A stretch of 64,000 nucleotides of DNA from Alcanivoracaceae bacterium (GCA_023146255.1 JAGLCJ010000014.1:183441-247440), one strand, 5' to 3'. Counted from the stretch's first letter, positions 25,862-35,016 are shown. Numbers and translations are program-made. Notes: a model not told the origin generated them from the letters alone.

Positions 25862-27234
25862 TCCCGCTGCTGATGTTTGCGGTGGTTTGCGCCGCACTGA
25901 TGGCCGGCTACCCGGTGGCCTTTACCCTCGGCGGTGTGGCGCTGATCTTTGCCCTGATCGGCATGGCCACCGGCAGCTTCGATGGCAATGACCTGACCTT
26001 TATTCCGAACCGGCTGTTCGGCATTGTCGGCAACACCACCCTGATCGCCGTGCCGCTGTTCGTGTTTATGGGTGTGATGCTGGAAAAATCGAAAGTCGCC
26101 GAGCACCTGCTCACCAGCATGGCGCGGCTGATGGGGCCGCTGCCCGGCGGCCTCGGCATTGCCATTATCATCGTTGGTGCGCTGCTTGCCGCCAGCACCG
26201 GAATCGTCGGCGCCACGGTGGTGACCATGGGCCTGCTGGCGCTGCCGAGCATGCTCAAGCTCGGTTACAAGCCGGAACTGGCCAGCGGCCTGATCTGCGC
26301 CACCGGCACGCTGGGGCAGATTATTCCGCCATCAATTGCACTGGTGCTGCTGGGTGATGTGCTGTCGTCTTCCTATCAACAGGCGCAGCTGAAGATGGGG
26401 CTGTGGTCGACCACCACCATTTCCGTTGGCGACCTGTTTGTCGGTGCGCTCATTCCCGGTCTGGTGCTGGTGGCGCTGTACATCCTCTACATGCTCGGCC
26501 ACGCCATAATCCGGCCGCAGGATGCGCCGGCGGTGGATCGCGCTGCGCTGGGTGAAGAGCAGGGCCCGCTGTTGGCCCATGTGATCACCGGCTTGCTGCC
26601 GCCGCTGGCACTGATTTTTCTGGTCCTCGGCTCAATCCTGACCGGCACGGCGACACCGACGGAAGCGGCCGGCGTCGGCGCCTTCGGTGCCACCGTGCTG
26701 GCGATGATCAAGCGCCAGCTCAACCTCGCCACCTTGCAGGAAGTGATGCGTGCCACTGTTCGGGTCACCGGCATGGTGTTCATGATCCTGATCGGTGCAT
26801 CGATCTTCTCACTGGTGTTCCGCGGCTTCGGTGGTGACGACGCCGTACACCAGCTGTTCGAGCACATCCCCGGCGGCGTGTTCGGTGCCACCCTGATGGT
26901 AATGGCGCTAATCTTCCTGCTCGGTTTCATTCTCGATTTCATCGAGATCACCTTCGTGGTGGTGCCGATCGTTGCCCCTGTGTTGCTGGCCATGGGCGTC
27001 GACCCGATCTGGCTTGGCGTAATGATTGCAGTGAACCTGCAGACATCGTTCCTGACACCGCCGTTCGGGTTTGCCCTGTTCTACTTGCGCGGGGTGGCAC
27101 CGGAGCAGGTCGCGACGACGCAGATCTACCGGGGTGTGATACCTTTCATCCTGATTCAGCTGCTGATGCTCGGCGTACTGGCACTGTGGCCGGCGCTGGC
27201 CACCTGGCTGCCGGCACAGATCTACGGGCAGTAG
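25852..27234 (+). CDS. dctM: TRAP transporter large permease subunit
   Basis: Large membrane subunit carrying the substrate and Na+ path (460 residues, about 12 helices). The family patterns GVMLEKSKVAEHLL, GALLAASTGIVGATVVTMG and CATGTLGQIIPPSIALVLLG are present. It is the elongated (mannitol/chloroaromatic-type) form with an extra central region. Its ATG lies inside the end of dctQ after GGGGAGGG. Probably imports an organic acid or keto acid; the substrate cannot be read from the sequence. Confidence 0.92.
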   Translation: MELIPLLMFAVVCAALMAGYPVAFTLGGVALIFALIGMATGSFDGNDLTFIPNRLFGIVGNTTLIAVPLFVFMGVMLEKSKVAEHLLTSMARLMGPLPGGLGIAIIIVGALLAASTGIVGATVVTMGLLALPSMLKLGYKPELASGLICATGTLGQIIPPSIALVLLGDVLSSSYQQAQLKMGLWSTTTISVGDLFVGALIPGLVLVALYILYMLGHAIIRPQDAPAVDRAALGEEQGPLLAHVITGLLPPLALIFLVLGSILTGTATPTEAAGVGAFGATVLAMIKRQLNLATLQEVMRATVRVTGMVFMILIGASIFSLVFRGFGGDDAVHQLFEHIPGGVFGATLMVMALIFLLGFILDFIEITFVVVPIVAPVLLAMGVDPIWLGVMIAVNLQTSFLTPPFGFALFYLRGVAPEQVATTQIYRGVIPFILIQLLMLGVLALWPALATWLPAQIYGQ

Positions 27235-27268
27235 TCAGCACACCGACAATAAAAAGAGGCAAAGCACC

Positions 27269-27670
27269 ATGATTGACGACGATCAGGACCCGCTGCCGGC
27301 CGGAGAGCTGGCCCTGCAGACCATCGCCATGCCGGCGGATGCCAACTTCAATGGCGATATTTTCGGTGGCTGGCTGGTATCGCAGATGGATCTCGCCGGC
27401 GCTGTGACGGCACGCAAGACAGCGCGTGGCCGGGTCGCCACCGTGGCCATCGACAGCATGGCGTTTCTGCGGCCGGTGCCGATCGGTTCAGTGGTGAGTT
27501 GCCACACCCAATTGGTCGAGGTGGGACGCAGTTCCATGAAAATCAATGTCGAAGTGTGGATAACGGACCATAACGATCACCGCGCCAAGGTCACCGAAGG
27601 TCAGTTCACCTTCGTCGCCATTGACGAAACCGGCCGCACCCGGCCCGTACCGAAGGATGCCTGTGCATGA
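27269..27670 (+). CDS. Acyl-CoA thioesterase, YciA-like hotdog fold
   Basis: A 133-residue single-hotdog enzyme that hydrolyses acyl-CoA. The active-site segment NFNGDIFGGWLVSQMDLAG (residues about 26-44) has the catalytic Asp and the conserved N-x-x-G-x-I-F-G-G motif of YciA and related thioesterases. AGAGGCAAAGCACC precedes the ATG. 34 bp after dctM and overlapping the next gene by four bases, so it may belong to the TRAP transcript. Confidence 0.9.
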   Translation: MIDDDQDPLPAGELALQTIAMPADANFNGDIFGGWLVSQMDLAGAVTARKTARGRVATVAIDSMAFLRPVPIGSVVSCHTQLVEVGRSSMKINVEVWITDHNDHRAKVTEGQFTFVAIDETGRTRPVPKDACA

Positions 27671-28533
27671 AACGGTTTTTCGCTGCCCTGTTGATGCTGA
27701 TCACCTTGCCGCTGCATGCGGATACGGTGATTCGTCACTTGCGCGGCGAAGTGCCGGATGACACTCGCAATGCCTATTTTCTTGCGGTGCTGGAACTGGC
27801 GCTGGAGAAAACCACCGACGAAGGTGAATGGCAGTTGCAGCCAGCCGTCGACGCCATGACACAAAGCCGGGCACTGCAAAAACTCAGCGAGAGTGATGGT
27901 ATTGATGTGGTCTGGAGCATGACCAGCATCGAGCGGGAAAAGCAGAACCGGCCGATTCGCATTCCACTACTGAAAGGGTTGATGGGTTATCGCCTGCTGA
28001 TTATTCGCGCCGAAGACCAGTCCTGGTTCCGTCGTGTGCAGACCATCGACCAGTTGCGCGAGCTGCGCGCCGGCCAGGGCCATGACTGGCCCGATACCGA
28101 GATACTGCGCGCCAACGGTCTGGCGGTGGAAGCCACCGTTGATTACGACAGCCTGTTTCGCATGTTGCAGCTGGGCCGGTTTGATTATCTGCCGCGCGCC
28201 ATCAACGAACCGTGGGAAGAACTGGCGCTGCGCTCAGGCCGTGGTCTCGCGGTGGAAGAAGGCTTGATGCTGTATTACCCGACTGCCGAGTACTTCTTTG
28301 TCAATCGCGATAACGTTGCATTGGCCGAACGGATTGAGCGCGGTCTGCGTCGCGCCCTTGCTGATGGCAGCTTTGACAAACTGTTCCGCGAACATCCGGT
28401 CAATGCCAATGCCTTTGGCAAGGCGAATGTACTCAAGCGTCGCATTATCCGTCTGGATAATCCGCTGCTGCCGCCGGAAACACCGTTTGATCAGGCCGAA
28501 TTGTGGTGGGCGCCGCTTCGAGCTGAGCCCTGA
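27667..28533 (+). CDS. Periplasmic solute-binding-like protein, family 3 type
   Basis: A 288-residue exported protein (signal peptide MKRFFAALLMLITLPLHA). Its two-lobed layout (LRGEVPDDTRNAYFLAVLEL; IDQLRELRAG; YFFVNRDNVALAERIERGL) resembles amino-acid-binding proteins of the SBP_bac_3 fold. However, no transporter genes adjoin it, and many such orphans are of unknown role. The ATG overlaps the thioesterase stop (ATGA). A palindromic repeat follows the stop after five bases. Confidence 0.75.
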   Translation: MKRFFAALLMLITLPLHADTVIRHLRGEVPDDTRNAYFLAVLELALEKTTDEGEWQLQPAVDAMTQSRALQKLSESDGIDVVWSMTSIEREKQNRPIRIPLLKGLMGYRLLIIRAEDQSWFRRVQTIDQLRELRAGQGHDWPDTEILRANGLAVEATVDYDSLFRMLQLGRFDYLPRAINEPWEELALRSGRGLAVEEGLMLYYPTAEYFFVNRDNVALAERIERGLRRALADGSFDKLFREHPVNANAFGKANVLKRRIIRLDNPLLPPETPFDQAELWWAPLRAEP

Positions 28534-28538
28534 GCTTT

Positions 28539-28603
28539 TGTAGGAGCCGTCGACCGACGGCGAATCTTCCCGGAAAAATCGCCGTCGGTCGACGGCTCCT
28601 ACA
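28539..28603. repeat. Bipartite palindromic repeat, copy 5
   Basis: A nearly perfect palindrome: TGTAGGAGCCGTCGACCGAC at the left and CCGTCGGTCGACGGCTCCTA at the right. It fills the convergent gap between the binding-protein gene and the aldolase gene. It has no T-run, so it is not a canonical terminator, though such a hairpin could stabilise both 3' ends. Confidence 0.88.
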
Positions 28604-28607
28604 GGAG

Positions 28608-29363
28608 TTAGTCCGCGTAGCCGGGATTATGTCGATCCAGCTTGCGTAGCAGCCCCGGCCACGCCAGTGCACCACCCAATCCTTTCGTCACCTGCTCTGC
28701 CTGTTGCTGGATGCCGGCAACAATCTTCGGGTTCACCTGAATCAGTTCCCGCGACCCGGCCAGTGCCCGCACCTGAATCATGCAACTGGCTTCGAACAGA
28801 TACATATACAGAAACGCATCGGCGATGCTGTTGCCGACGGTCAGCAGTCCATGATTGCGCAACATCAGAAAATTGTTGCCACCAAGATCCGCCACCAATC
28901 GCGGCTTTTCTTCCTCATTCAGCGCCACCCCTTCGTAATGGTGGTAGCCAAGCGAGGCCAGTACAAACAGGGACTGCTGCGAGATTGGCAGCACGCCTTC
29001 GCGCTGTGCCGATACCGCCACGCCATTGATCGAGTGAGTGTGCATCACACACTGCGCGTTCTCGCGCGCCGCATGCACGGCACTGTGAATGGTGAAGCCG
29101 GCAGGATTGACCGGATAAGGCGAGTCCATCACCTTGTCACCGTTCAGATCCACCTTGACCAGACTTGATGCCGTGATTTCCTCGAACATCATGCCGTACG
29201 GGTTGATCAGAAAATGATGCTCCGGCCCGGGGATACGCGCCGAGATATGGGTAAACACCAGATCGTCCCAGCCATACATGGCAACCAGACGATAGGCAGC
29301 GGCAAGATCCACCCGCAATGCCCATTCCTGATCGGTGACTTTGTCTTTCAATGAATCGGCCAT
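28608..29363 (-). CDS. Class II aldolase / adducin family protein
   Basis: A 251-residue metal-dependent enzyme of the L-fuculose-phosphate aldolase family. The zinc histidines are in CVMHTHSINGVAV (residues about 116-118) and MLRNHGLLTVG (about 182); DLVFTHISARIPG is the phosphate-site strand. Members act on sugar phosphates or hydroxy acids, or are merely structural. I choose the ATG at 29363, which follows GGAGGCGATGGTC; ATGs at 29378 and 29369 are badly placed relative to it. Flanked on both sides by palindromic repeats. Confidence 0.85.
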   Translation of the reverse strand: MADSLKDKVTDQEWALRVDLAAAYRLVAMYGWDDLVFTHISARIPGPEHHFLINPYGMMFEEITASSLVKVDLNGDKVMDSPYPVNPAGFTIHSAVHAARENAQCVMHTHSINGVAVSAQREGVLPISQQSLFVLASLGYHHYEGVALNEEEKPRLVADLGGNNFLMLRNHGLLTVGNSIADAFLYMYLFEASCMIQVRALAGSRELIQVNPKIVAGIQQQAEQVTKGLGGALAWPGLLRKLDRHNPGYAD

Positions 29364-29384
29364 GACCATCGCCTCCATTCTGAT

Positions 29385-29439
29385 TGCAGGAGCGGCCGAT
29401 CGGCCGCGAAGTATTTCGCCGTCGATCGACGGCTCCTAC
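29385..29439. repeat. Bipartite palindromic repeat, copy 6
   Basis: TGCAGGAGCGGCCGATCGGC at the left, CCGTCGATCGACGGCTCCTA at the right; the shortest copy. Its right-hand TAG (minus strand) is the stop codon of the lipoprotein gene at 29436. Confidence 0.85.
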
Positions 29440-29852
29440 TGTTTCTTCAGCGCTTCCGTGCGCAGCCGGGTTTCGTCAATAAATGCCTGACTGCCGATAA
29501 AGGAGGCAATCGAGCCGCTGCGGAACTGATCCGACGCTTCCCGCGCAGTGCGCTCACGCTTCTTGAGCCACTGGCGCTGTTCCTGCTCGAACTCCTGCCG
29601 CGCCTCACCACTCAGTCCGGCATGCTGCTGCAGATACAGCTGATATAGCTTGGCGTCATAAAGCACGGCCAGATTGGCGGCGACGCGATTGATATGCTTT
29701 TGCTGATTCAGGGTCTGCAACAGGTTCTCCAGCTCCGCAATCGGCTCATCAAGGTCCGGCTGCCATGCCGCCAACGGATCTTTCGGCGGCTTCGGTTCAT
29801 CACTGCAGCCCGCCAGCAACACCGGCAGCAATACCAACAGGGCCCAGCGCAT
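29436..29852 (-). CDS. LprI/DUF1311-like lipoprotein
   Basis: A 138-residue lipoprotein (lipobox LLAGC near residue 16). The mature part has the pattern of LprI-type lysozyme-inhibitor domains: repeated LNQQ/YxxK helices, then QRQWLKKRERTAREASDQF, GSIASFIGSQAFIDETRLR. The paired cysteines usual in that domain are absent. The ATG at 29852 follows AAGGAGAGAAA and begins the signal peptide; longer open frame is ignored. The stop TAG comes from the palindromic repeat. Confidence 0.7.
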   Translation of the reverse strand: MRWALLVLLPVLLAGCSDEPKPPKDPLAAWQPDLDEPIAELENLLQTLNQQKHINRVAANLAVLYDAKLYQLYLQQHAGLSGEARQEFEQEQRQWLKKRERTAREASDQFRSGSIASFIGSQAFIDETRLRTEALKKQ

Positions 29853-29902
29853 TTTCTCTCTCCTTCTTCCCGACCGTTGCAACGTTCTTTCAAGTGACCG
29901 CT

Positions 29903-31135
29903 TCATAAATGAAAGCACTGCCAGACCTGTCTGGCCTCCACCTCTGTCACGCCCGCCACCTCGGCATGACGCATCCAGTTATTCACCGCAGCCAGCACCT
30001 CGGCAGCAATATCGGTAACAACCGCCTTCGGCAGCCCGAATATTCTGCCCAGGCTTGCAGCTTCGGACGGCCCGGGCGGGTTGGGTTGATAGCCGTAACC
30101 CGCCGCATGATACGCCCCGACCGCAAGGCTCGGCACCAGATCATAACCGGGTGCGAGCTGCCAGACATTATCACGATAGATCAGACTGAAGTTACGTTCG
30201 TGGTCATCAGTATTGTTGATCGCCCGATTGAACAGCATCAATCGCAGCAACTGTTTCAGATCCCGCTCGATGTTGCCGGAGTAACGACGCAGCAGATCGC
30301 AGATATCGTCATAACGAAACGCGCTGCCCGAATCCTGTTGGGTGGCCGGCTCTTTCAGCAAACCATTGACGGTAATGAGGTGCTGGCGCGCCGGGCCGAC
30401 CATGTCGAAGCGCTCAAGCAACAGCACTTCCCGGTCATTGATCCCGCTGATCACCCGGCCAGCGCCAACATCCAGCCCGGCGGCTTTTGCCATGGTCAGG
30501 CAAGCCAGCTCGACGCGAGCATTGTTGTAGCTGTCATGGCTGAGGCGATTGAACTTGGCCACATAGCAACCGGCATCATCGTAAAGCAGCGCCTTTGGGC
30601 GGGCGCCGCCAATCCCGGTGCCGGCGTTGGCCAGATAGAGCAGGCTCATTTCATCCATATCGATGGACTGAAAATCCACCCGGTCAATCTGTTGGGCAGC
30701 CTGTTCGGCGGCCTGCAGGACAGAGAGCGGATGGCCGCAATCAAACTGCGGCGGTTCGCCACGCTCAACCAGACAGATGGCGCCAATGCGGCTGTGGCTC
30801 AACATCGACAGCGTATCGATCACGCTGTTGGCATTCAGGCGCCGGCCGTCACGATACAGCGCCAGTTTCGATAGCACCCGACGCCCCCAGGCATCCGGTA
30901 AATAGTCATCGATGAACGCCGGCGCACCACCGCGGCACTGGAACACCTTTTCCCCCTCGGCAAGCGGAAGCTGGCGCGGATCAATGGCAAAGGCCTCAGG
31001 CAGGGCCAGATATTCCGGGCGATAGCGAAAACCAACCTGCTGCAGGGAAGCATTGTCCTCGACCAGCACCACATCCGCGGCCTGCACCACACCCAGCGTT
31101 GGCGTGTTCAGGTACAGATCCAGTCGCCTAGTCAT
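29903..31135 (-). CDS. hipA: HipA-type serine/threonine kinase toxin
   Basis: A 410-residue HipA-like protein. The ATP/autophosphorylation loop is GTGIGGARPKALL (near residue 170), the catalytic base lies in NTDDHERNFSL (near residue 310) and the metal site in PGYDLVPS. HipA proteins phosphorylate tRNA synthetases (GltX in E. coli) and induce growth arrest. It overlaps hipB by eight bases. The order hipB-hipA and repressor sites upstream agree with a toxin-antitoxin operon. The substrate of this copy is unknown. Confidence 0.92.
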   Translation of the reverse strand: MTRRLDLYLNTPTLGVVQAADVVLVEDNASLQQVGFRYRPEYLALPEAFAIDPRQLPLAEGEKVFQCRGGAPAFIDDYLPDAWGRRVLSKLALYRDGRRLNANSVIDTLSMLSHSRIGAICLVERGEPPQFDCGHPLSVLQAAEQAAQQIDRVDFQSIDMDEMSLLYLANAGTGIGGARPKALLYDDAGCYVAKFNRLSHDSYNNARVELACLTMAKAAGLDVGAGRVISGINDREVLLLERFDMVGPARQHLITVNGLLKEPATQQDSGSAFRYDDICDLLRRYSGNIERDLKQLLRLMLFNRAINNTDDHERNFSLIYRDNVWQLAPGYDLVPSLAVGAYHAAGYGYQPNPPGPSEAASLGRIFGLPKAVVTDIAAEVLAAVNNWMRHAEVAGVTEVEARQVWQCFHL

Positions 31136-31367
31136 CGAACAGGCTCTTCGGTGGGCTGAGCAGGGTCAGGAAAGGCGCGGCCAAACCGAGCACCTCGGCG
31201 GCGCGATAGTATTTTTCCAGGGATACCGACAGATCGCCCTTTTCCATCCGTTGCAGGGTGGCGCGGCTGACCCCGATGCGCAGGGCAAAGTCATCCAGGG
31301 TATCGTTGGGGAAAAGCTGCCGGCGGGCAGAGCGCAGGTTTTTCCCAAGGCTCTCGAGGCTGTTCAT
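31128..31367 (-). CDS. hipB: HipB-type antitoxin repressor
   Basis: A 79-residue XRE-type protein. The helix-turn-helix is TLDDFALRIGVSRATLQRME (residues about 24-43). It would bind the paired operators at 31380-31437 and neutralise HipA. The stop overlaps the hipA start. A ribosome site is not obvious (GAGAGC). The C-terminus is longer than the helix bundle by a short tail (LLSPPKSLFDD), where E. coli HipB has a degradation signal. Confidence 0.88.
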   Translation of the reverse strand: MNSLESLGKNLRSARRQLFPNDTLDDFALRIGVSRATLQRMEKGDLSVSLEKYYRAAEVLGLAAPFLTLLSPPKSLFDD

Positions 31368-31379
31368 GAGAGCGATAAT

Positions 31380-31437
31380 ATACTCAAATACGAGTATTTC
31401 AAGCCGAAAAATGCCTTAAATACTTATATTTGAGTAT
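31380..31437. promoter_or_regulatory. Two palindromic operators upstream of hipBA
   Basis: ATACTC-AAATAC-GAGTAT at 31380-31397 is a perfect 6-6-6 palindrome, and ATACTT-ATATTT-GAGTAT at 31420-31437 is a one-mismatch copy, exactly 40 bp apart (about four helical turns). They lie just before hipB. The arrangement fits cooperative repression by HipB dimers. The region is strongly AT-rich compared with the flanking genes. Confidence 0.75.
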
Positions 31438-31453
31438 TTCCGAGAGTCTCGCC

Positions 31454-32563
31454 TCAGTCTCCCGCCAGCGCATTGCGGGCGTTCATGTAGGGCAGCTCGG
31501 CAACATTGGCGTAGTTGCGCACACCTTTTTCAAAGCTGCGGAACGACTCGTAGACCCGTCCGGCAAACTCGTTACCCGCCACCAGCTCTTCCAGTACCGC
31601 ATCGCTTTCCGCCTTCAGACGCTCCAGCACATCGTCCGGCAGACGGCGCAGTTGCACCTTGTGCTTCTGCTGCAGCTCGATCAGCGCGGCATTGTTGCGC
31701 GCGGTGTATTCATCGAGCATGTCCTGATTCGCCCACATGGCGGCGGCGCGGATGATCGCCTGCAGATCGTCCGGCAGCTCATCCCACATAGTCTTGTTAA
31801 TGATCAGTTCCAGTGTCGGACCCGGCTCGTGCCAACCCGGGTAGTAGTAGAACTTGGCAATGCGGTGAAAACCGAAGGTCAGGTCGTTATAAGGACCAAC
31901 CCATTCGGCGGCATCGATCACGCCGCTTTCCAGCGCGGTGAAGAGTTCGCCACCGGGCAACTGCACCGGCACGGCGCCAGCGCGCTTGATCACTTCGCCA
32001 CCGAGGCCGGGCATACGGATCTTGAGGCCGGCAAGATCGGCGACGGAATTGATTTCCTTGTTGTACCAGCCCGGCATCTGGGTGCCGGTGTTGCCAGCGG
32101 CGAACGGCTTCAGGTTGAAACCGGCGTAGAGTTCATCCCACAGCTGCTGACCGCCACCGTGGTGCAGCCAGCCATTCATTTCCTGCGCGGTCAGGCCAAA
32201 CGGCACGGCGGTGAAAAACGGCGCCGCCGGATGCTTGCCCTTCCAGTAATAGGCGGCGCCATGGCCCATCTCGGCGCTGCCCTGCGATACCGCGTCAAAC
32301 ACTTCGAACGGCGGCACCAGTTCGTTGGCACCGAACACCTTGATCTCCATGCGGCCGTTCGACATGGTTTTCACCATCTCGGCAAAACGCTCGGGGCTGG
32401 TGCCGAGGCCGGGATAGTTTTTCGGCCAGGTGGTAACCAGTTTCCAGCGGTAGCGCTTGCTGTCTACGCTGCCTTCCGGGCCACAATCGGTTTGTCCGCA
32501 ACCGGCAACCGCAGCGGCGGCCGCGCCCAGACCCAGCGTGGAAAGAAACTTGCGACGATCCAT
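31454..32563 (-). CDS. dctP: TRAP transporter solute-binding protein (TakP-like)
   Basis: A 369-residue exported binding protein. A twin-arginine type signal (MDRRKFLSTLG) ends in a lipobox VAGC, an unusual combination also seen in other TakP-like proteins. The body shows the DctP-type layout: WPKNYPGLGTSPERFAEMV, ALESGVIDAAEWVGPYNDL and GWYNKEINSVADLAGLKIR (a conserved Arg that clamps the carboxylate). Likely partner of dctQM at 25.3-27.2 kb, although it is 4.2 kb away and on the other strand. Substrate probably a keto acid, by family only. Confidence 0.88.
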   Translation of the reverse strand: MDRRKFLSTLGLGAAAAAVAGCGQTDCGPEGSVDSKRYRWKLVTTWPKNYPGLGTSPERFAEMVKTMSNGRMEIKVFGANELVPPFEVFDAVSQGSAEMGHGAAYYWKGKHPAAPFFTAVPFGLTAQEMNGWLHHGGGQQLWDELYAGFNLKPFAAGNTGTQMPGWYNKEINSVADLAGLKIRMPGLGGEVIKRAGAVPVQLPGGELFTALESGVIDAAEWVGPYNDLTFGFHRIAKFYYYPGWHEPGPTLELIINKTMWDELPDDLQAIIRAAAMWANQDMLDEYTARNNAALIELQQKHKVQLRRLPDDVLERLKAESDAVLEELVAGNEFAGRVYESFRSFEKGVRNYANVAELPYMNARNALAGD

Positions 32564-32586
32564 TTACTGACCCCTTTTTTTATCCC

Positions 32587-32641
32587 GTAGGAGCGGCCGA
32601 TCGGCCGCGAAAGATTTCGCCGTCGATCGCCGGCTCCTACA
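32587..32641. repeat. Bipartite palindromic repeat, copy 7
   Basis: GTAGGAGCGGCCGATCGGCC at the left and CCGTCGATCGCCGGCTCCTA at the right. It lies between uvrD and dctP, 13 bp after the uvrD stop. One arm base has drifted (GCCGG). Confidence 0.83.
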
Positions 32642-32654
32642 ACAGAATCCGTGC

Positions 32655-34817
32655 CTATACGGCTTCCAACCTGGCGTACTGGCTGACCAGCCATTTACTG
32701 CCACCACGATCAAAGTTGATCTGCAGTCGCGCATTTGGCCCCTGCCCTTCAAAGTGGATGATGGTGCCTTCACCAAACTTCGGATGCAAAACCCGCATAC
32801 CCAGACTGTAGCCGTCGGCGCTGGTCTTGCCAGGGCTGGCCGAGGACGCCGCCACCGGCCGGCTGAAGTTGCCGCGGGCGCGCACCTCTTCCACCAGCGC
32901 CGGCGGAATCTCGCGCAAAAAACGTGACGGCGCATTGTAGGTTTCGTTGCCGTAAAGCCGGCGGGATTCCGCCCAGGTCAGGTACAGCTCGCGCATCGCG
33001 CGGGTAATGCCGACATAACAGAGCCGGCGCTCCTCTTCCATCCGGCCCGGTTCATCGGCGGACATCTGGTGCGGAAACAGGCCCTCTTCCATGCCGGCAA
33101 TAAACACCACCGGGAACTCGAGCCCCTTGGCCGAGTGCAGCGTCATCATCTGCACCGCGTCTTCATGTTCGCCGGCCTGACCTTCGCCGGCTTCGAGCGC
33201 AGCATGATCGAGAAACGCAGTCAGCACGGAGACACCTTCCGGCACTTCATCGTCATCAAACTCGCCGGTGGCGCTGACCAGTTCGCGCAGGTTCTCCTCG
33301 CGCTGCTGACCCTTCTCACCTTTCTCATTGCGATGAAATTCCAGCAATCCGGAAGCATTGATGACGTGCTCGGTCTGTTCGCGCAGTGACAGGCCACGGG
33401 TGTCTTCCTCGAGACGGTTGACGATATCGAGGAACACAGCAAGGGTCGTGGCGGCGCGGCCGGGCAACTGACCGCTGCTGATCAGATCACTGGCGGCGCG
33501 CCACAGCGAGGTGCCGGCGGCGCGGGCACGGTCGCGCACCAGTTCAACAGTCTTGGCACCGATGCCACGGGTCGGCGTATTCACCACCCGCTCGAACGCG
33601 GCATCGGCGTCGCGGCTGCTGATCAGGCGCAGATAGGCCAGCGCATTCTTGATTTCGGCGCGCTCGAAGAAGCGCTGGCCGCCATAGATACGATAGGCAA
33701 TGCCGGCCTGCAGGAAGGCTTCTTCCAATACCCGCGACTGGGCGTTGGAGCGATACAGCACCGCGCATTCACTGCGGTTCTGGCCCTGACCGATCAGGCT
33801 CTGGATGCGGCCGGCAATAAAGCGTGCCTCATCGACCTCATTGAAGCCGGCATACAGGCGAATCGGCTCGCCCTCGCCGATCTCGGTCCACAGCTCCTTG
33901 CCGAGCCGGTCACTGTTGTGGTCGATCACCGCATTGGCGGCCTGCAGAATGGTGCCGGTGGAGCGGTAGTTCTGTTCCAGCCGCACCGTGCGCAGGCCGG
34001 GGAAGTCCTGGCCGAGCCGGCGGATGTTCTCGATCTTGGCGCCACGCCAGCCGTAGATCGACTGGTCGTCGTCGCCGACGATGGTGATGCCGGCGCCGCC
34101 AGCGGACAGCAGCCTTAGCCAAGCGTACTGGATGGCGTTGGTGTCCTGAAACTCGTCGACCAGAATATGCCGGAAACGTCGCTGATAATGACCCCTTAAG
34201 TCGTCACTGTCGCGGATCAGCTCCAGAGCGCGCAGCAGCAGTTCGTTGAAATCAACCAGCCCGGCACGCTCGCAGGCCTCCTCATAGGCGAGGTAAAGCT
34301 TCTGCATGGTCTTCAGGAACAGGTCGCCATGGTGCTCGATATGGTTGGCGCGGATGCCCTCGTCCTTCTGGCCATTGATAAACCACTGGGCCTGCCGTGG
34401 CGGCCAGCGCTGCTCGTCCAGACCGAGCTCTTTCATGGTCCGGCGGATCAGCCGCAGCTGGTCCTCACTGTCGAGAATCTCAAAGGCCTCCGGCAGTTTC
34501 GCCTCCTGCCAGTGGGCCCGCAGCAGGCGGTGGGCGATGCCATGGAAGGTGCCGACCCACATGCCGGTGGCCGGCATTTTCAGCAGCTGCTCAATCCGGC
34601 CACGCATCTCGTGGGCGGCCTTGTTGGTGAAAGTAACCGCTAACAGACCGAACGGAGTGACCTGTTCGGTGGCCACCAGAAAGGCAATCCGGTGGACCAG
34701 TACCCGGGTTTTACCGGAGCCGGCACCCGCCAGCACCAACAGGGCACGGTCATCCGCCGCTACCGCGTCGCGCTGGGCCGCATTCAAACCGTCGAGAAGA
34801 TCGCTGATGTCATCCAT
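32655..34817 (-). CDS. uvrD: DNA helicase II UvrD
   Basis: Superfamily 1A 3'-5' helicase for excision and mismatch repair (720 residues, the E. coli length). Motif I is GAGSGKTRVL near residue 33, motif II VDEFQDTN, motif III GDDDQSIYGWRGA, motif IV VRLEQNYRSTG, motif V MTLHSAKGLEF and motif VI YVGITRA. The C-terminal 50 residues form the Tudor-like RNA-polymerase-binding tail (GMRVLHPKFGEGTIIHFEG). It diverges from the PAS-GGDEF-EAL gene across 199 bp with no clear SOS box. Confidence 0.97.
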   Translation of the reverse strand: MDDISDLLDGLNAAQRDAVAADDRALLVLAGAGSGKTRVLVHRIAFLVATEQVTPFGLLAVTFTNKAAHEMRGRIEQLLKMPATGMWVGTFHGIAHRLLRAHWQEAKLPEAFEILDSEDQLRLIRRTMKELGLDEQRWPPRQAQWFINGQKDEGIRANHIEHHGDLFLKTMQKLYLAYEEACERAGLVDFNELLLRALELIRDSDDLRGHYQRRFRHILVDEFQDTNAIQYAWLRLLSAGGAGITIVGDDDQSIYGWRGAKIENIRRLGQDFPGLRTVRLEQNYRSTGTILQAANAVIDHNSDRLGKELWTEIGEGEPIRLYAGFNEVDEARFIAGRIQSLIGQGQNRSECAVLYRSNAQSRVLEEAFLQAGIAYRIYGGQRFFERAEIKNALAYLRLISSRDADAAFERVVNTPTRGIGAKTVELVRDRARAAGTSLWRAASDLISSGQLPGRAATTLAVFLDIVNRLEEDTRGLSLREQTEHVINASGLLEFHRNEKGEKGQQREENLRELVSATGEFDDDEVPEGVSVLTAFLDHAALEAGEGQAGEHEDAVQMMTLHSAKGLEFPVVFIAGMEEGLFPHQMSADEPGRMEEERRLCYVGITRAMRELYLTWAESRRLYGNETYNAPSRFLREIPPALVEEVRARGNFSRPVAASSASPGKTSADGYSLGMRVLHPKFGEGTIIHFEGQGPNARLQINFDRGGSKWLVSQYARLEAV

Positions 34818-35016
34818 AGGGCCGGCATTCTACCCGAACCGGCCGGGCCGGGGAGCGGCTTTGAAAAATCCTGTTTAACTGGCGGTAAAAACCGGGGGAT
34901 TGGCGGGGAAATGTGTTCCCCCTGCCCGGCCGCATGGCTAAACTGACACGGACATTGGGCCTGCACCTTGACGGCCCGTAATGACCGACCGCTGGGGTAA
35001 CCAGAGGATCTAACGG

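Noticed and set aside
28539..28603. Repeat copy 5 as a rho-independent terminator
   Set aside because: Strong hairpin, but no T-run on either strand and the same element occurs in leaders and operon gaps.
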